The position numbers and the translations under genes are program-made. Shown here piece by piece: positions 62,432 through 64,000 of a stretch of DNA of 64,000 bases. Source of the stretch: Deltaproteobacteria bacterium (GTDB taxonomy: Bacteria > Desulfobacterota > Desulfobacteria > Desulfobacterales > JAFDMD01). The notes under the pieces were generated by a model, which did not search any database, was not told where the DNA came from, and worked only from the letters and a program-made list of their open reading frames with translations. Within the stretch, counting starts at the first letter, position 1, and the number at the start of each line of letters is the position of its first letter. The stretch lies in assembly GCA_019306065.1 (NCBI GenBank), contig JAFDMF010000005.1, positions 64,843-128,842 on the forward strand, written 5' to 3'.

Positions 62432-62560
62432 TAAGCCCCATTTTGACCGTTTTTGGCGTTATGCTCAAGTTTTAATACTCAACTTATATTTAATAAGCCT
62501 GCGTTTAAAATTTTCGCAAGCCTTGAAAACGAACAAAATTCTTTGTTGTACAAGGGGCTT
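62432..62560. repeat. imperfect palindrome of the shared repeat family
   Basis: Ends AAGCCCC and GGGGCTT pair. The interior has GGCGTTATGCTCAAGTTTTA, GCGTTTAAAATTTTCGCAAG and ACGAACAAAATTCTTTGTTG in the order of the other copies. Confidence 0.75.
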
Positions 62561-62717
62561 TTTACAAAATATTAAAATAACTTTATTGCGCCGGTCTTGC
62601 GGTTATCTAACATATAAATTTATAAACGCAATAAAATATTAAAGGAAGGAAGAAAGAAAGAAAGGAAGATAGATACAAAGGAGGATAGGAAAAAAGATGC
62701 GGAGGAAGAAAAAAATT

Positions 62718-62745
62718 TTGACTTGATATATAAAATACTTTATAT
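62718..62745 (+). promoter_or_regulatory. candidate promoter for the toxin-antitoxin/TIR region
   Basis: TTGACT at 62718 is followed after about 16 bp by TTATAT. It lies about 60 bp before the antitoxin ATG. The prediction is by motif match only. Confidence 0.35.
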
Positions 62746-62799
62746 TTTTTATAATTATTATTAATGTAAATATTACAACCATTATAATAGAGGCATAAA

Positions 62800-62916
62800 A
62801 TGAGTAAAACAATCTCCGCAAGACTGCCAGATACATTAGCATCTTCAATCTCTTTAATAGCAAAGAAAACCGAAATGACCAAATCTTTTCATATACAAAA
62901 AGCATTGGAAATATAG
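62800..62916 (+). pseudogene. ribbon-helix-helix antitoxin fragment
   Basis: A 38-residue product MSKTISARLPDTLASSISLI then AKKTEMTKSFHIQKALEI has the N-terminal strand and helices of RelB/DinJ-type RHH antitoxins. It stops before the toxin-binding tail. The next frame is the C-terminus of a RelE toxin, so a deletion probably removed the end of one gene and the start of the other. Confidence 0.6.
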
Positions 62917-62917
62917 A

Positions 62918-63004
62918 GCCGGCAATTATCGTATAATTTATTCTATAATAGATGATACAATTCTTATATTAAGTATTAAACATAGAAAAGAAGCGTATAG
63001 ATAA
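62918..63004 (+). pseudogene. RelE-type toxin C-terminal remnant
   Basis: The 28-codon frame reads AGNYRIIYSIIDDTILILSI then KHRKEAYR and stops. This is the last strand pair of RelE toxins (GNYRIIY...HRKEAYR), with no start codon. It directly follows the truncated antitoxin. Confidence 0.65.
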
Positions 63005-63051
63005 CTGCTCAAAGACAATAAATATAAAATAGGAAAGGAGATTGAATATTT

Positions 63052-63588
63052 ATGTTAAATATTTTTATTAGCTATTCCACAAAAGATATAGATTATGTAA
63101 ACAATGTTCAATATTCTCTTGAGGGATTAGGAAACGGAATAAAAATATTCAGAGCGGATCAGTCTGTTGAACCCGGGGAATATCTTACGGATAAAATTTC
63201 AACGGCAATAACTAATTGTAATTTATTTCTTCTTTTTTGGAGCGAAAACGCCAAAAAATCAGAATGGGTTCCTTTGGAGGTAGGAAAGGCGCACTCATTG
63301 AAAAAGGAGATTCTCCCGCTTCTTCTTACACAACATCTTGAGCTGCCTCCTTTTCTTTACGGAATGAAGTATATTCCTTTGTATAAAAATTCTATCAACG
63401 GACTTAATCAGATCGAAAAATTAGTTCGTTATAAACTGTCCGATAACGAGTTGGCAAGAGATGCGCTAACTATAGGAGGAACAATAGTAGCGTTAAGCGT
63501 AGCAGCATTCTGTAGATTAAAAAAAAATATTGATAAAAAAGATGCCAATACTGCGGCAAAAGGAAAAAAATCAGATAACTACTCCTAA
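63052..63588 (+). CDS. TIR-domain protein with C-terminal membrane helix
   Basis: This 178-residue protein has a TIR domain (1-130): MLNIFISYSTKDIDYVNNV, the BB-loop-like region DQSVEPGEYL, LLFWSENAKKSEWVPLEVGK with candidate catalytic glutamate E76, and ILPLLL. Bacterial TIR domains often hydrolyse or cyclise NAD in defence. A hydrophobic segment (about 138-157) and a basic tail follow. It lies 57 bp before an ATPase gene on the same strand. The start has an AGGAAAGGAG site. Confidence 0.88.
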   Translation: MLNIFISYSTKDIDYVNNVQYSLEGLGNGIKIFRADQSVEPGEYLTDKISTAITNCNLFLLFWSENAKKSEWVPLEVGKAHSLKKEILPLLLTQHLELPPFLYGMKYIPLYKNSINGLNQIEKLVRYKLSDNELARDALTIGGTIVALSVAAFCRLKKNIDKKDANTAAKGKKSDNYS

Positions 63589-63645
63589 TTATTTTAGAAA
63601 CGATGGGTATCTATTATTAGTCATAGAAATAAGGGAAAAGATTTA

Positions 63646-64000
63646 ATGGAACAATACGATAAAAGAGCCGAAACTTTAGAGGAAGTAAATTCAGCGGCGC
63701 AGTTTAATATTTCGGTAGATTCGAATCATCCGTATTTTGTAGATTTTAGCGAAATCAGAGGCAATTTTGCCGAAAAACGGATTTATAAGGCTTTTAACGT
63801 AAAGCTGCCTGATTTTACTTATAACAACAAAATTCACTCTTTAAATAAAACCCTTCTTTTTTTGGGCGGAATGCGCGGCTCCGGCAAAACTTCCGAAATA
63901 GCAAAATATGTTTTAAAACTGGATAAGCCGGATTGTTTCTTTTGCGTTGTATGCAATATAGATAAAGAGCTTGATATAAATAACGTTGAATATATGGATA
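63646..64000 (+). CDS. P-loop ATPase, truncated by window edge
   Basis: The frame opens at ATG 63646 and remains open to the end of the window (118 residues visible). It contains FAEKRIYKAFN and a Walker A motif GGMRGSGKTSE after the strand KTLLFLG. The position behind a TIR gene suggests a sensor or regulator subunit of a TIR-based system. The class of ATPase cannot be fixed without the C-terminus. Confidence 0.8.
   Translation, partial: MEQYDKRAETLEEVNSAAQFNISVDSNHPYFVDFSEIRGNFAEKRIYKAFNVKLPDFTYNNKIHSLNKTLLFLGGMRGSGKTSEIAKYVLKLDKPDCFFCVVCNIDKELDINNVEYMD

Larger units (their letters stand above)
62413..62799. other. intergenic region with palindromic repeat
   Basis: This 387-bp gap contains the repeat copy at 62432-62560, a purine-rich stretch (AAGGAAGGAAGAAAG near 62641-62672) and a candidate promoter. 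No gene is supported. Confidence 0.5.

Noticed and set aside
62641-62705. Purine-rich AAGGAAGGAAGAAAG stretch as a regulatory or triplex element
   Set aside because: Simple-sequence composition explains it, and no symmetry or related copy was found.

Overview
The window reads as the chromosome of a low-GC, strictly anaerobic bacterium of the Desulfobacterota (delta-proteobacterial sulfate-reducer or syntroph) type. The evidence is a complete bacterial Wood-Ljungdahl carbonyl branch, a tungsten-enzyme/heterodisulfide-reductase-like cluster related to class II benzoyl-CoA reductase (BamBCDEF) with two selenocysteine UGA codons, AMP-forming acetyl-CoA synthetase, and multihaem c-type cytochromes. 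No rRNA, tRNA or CRISPR array was recognised.

Layout. 1-1354: truncated AAA ATPase and a small DUF7662-like gene. 1471-9660 (minus): acs operon, in transcription order CFeSP small subunit, CODH, acetyl-CoA synthase, CFeSP large subunit, methyltransferase; it ends in a hairpin terminator. 10201-15417: a SAM methyltransferase, then decayed accessory genes (frameshifted metallophosphoesterase, HEPN and BrnT pseudogenes), a DUF1640-like protein and a membrane hexapeptide-repeat protein. 15516-27321 (minus): quinohemoprotein amine dehydrogenase (QHNDH) locus, qhpA-qhpD-qhpC-qhpB, a tetrahaem cytochrome, two U32-family proteins resembling UbiV and UbiU, qhpF (ABC exporter), qhpE (subtilisin-like protease) and an acyl-CoA ligase. 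27665-36159: aroB, DAHP synthase-chorismate mutase, UPF0489, murA, comEC. 36161-37801: zinc-ribbon and HEPN/zinc-ribbon proteins. 37919-46040 (minus): bamBCDEF-like cluster. 46528-49954: fdhD, toxin-antitoxin genes and an unrecognised two-gene unit. 50077-56993: cNMP/CBS/DUF294 protein, PAS/exonuclease protein and divergent acetyl-CoA synthetase. 57318-57969: MntA/HepT pair between 88-bp direct repeats. 58098-62412: YkgJ-like protein, RNase II-family protein, FabH. 62800-64000: toxin-antitoxin remnant, then a TIR protein and a P-loop ATPase cut by the window edge.

Main discovery candidate. In aerobic bacteria the CTQ cofactor of QHNDH is built on QhpC by the radical SAM enzyme QhpD (thioether cross-links) and the O2-dependent flavin monooxygenase QhpG (tryptophan hydroxylation). 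Here QhpC keeps every cross-linking residue in register, and QhpA, B, D, E and F are present, but no QhpG-like gene is in the locus. In its place are two adjacent, translationally coupled U32 proteins with cysteine patterns like UbiU/UbiV, the Fe-S proteins that hydroxylate ubiquinone precursors without O2. I infer an oxygen-independent route to a tryptophylquinone cofactor. The next genes, aroB and a DAHP synthase-chorismate mutase, belong to the pathway that makes prephenate, the proposed oxygen donor for U32 hydroxylases, although they may simply be housekeeping neighbours.

How the genes may work together: QHNDH would oxidise primary amines in the periplasm and pass electrons to the NapC/NrfH-type tetrahaem cytochrome. 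The aldehyde product would need oxidation to an acid; the CoA ligase could activate it, and acetyl-CoA could be split by CODH/ACS. The Bam-like cluster would use low-potential electrons in acyl-CoA or aromatic metabolism. Imperfect palindromic repeats of about 100-140 bp and other short palindromes are scattered between genes.
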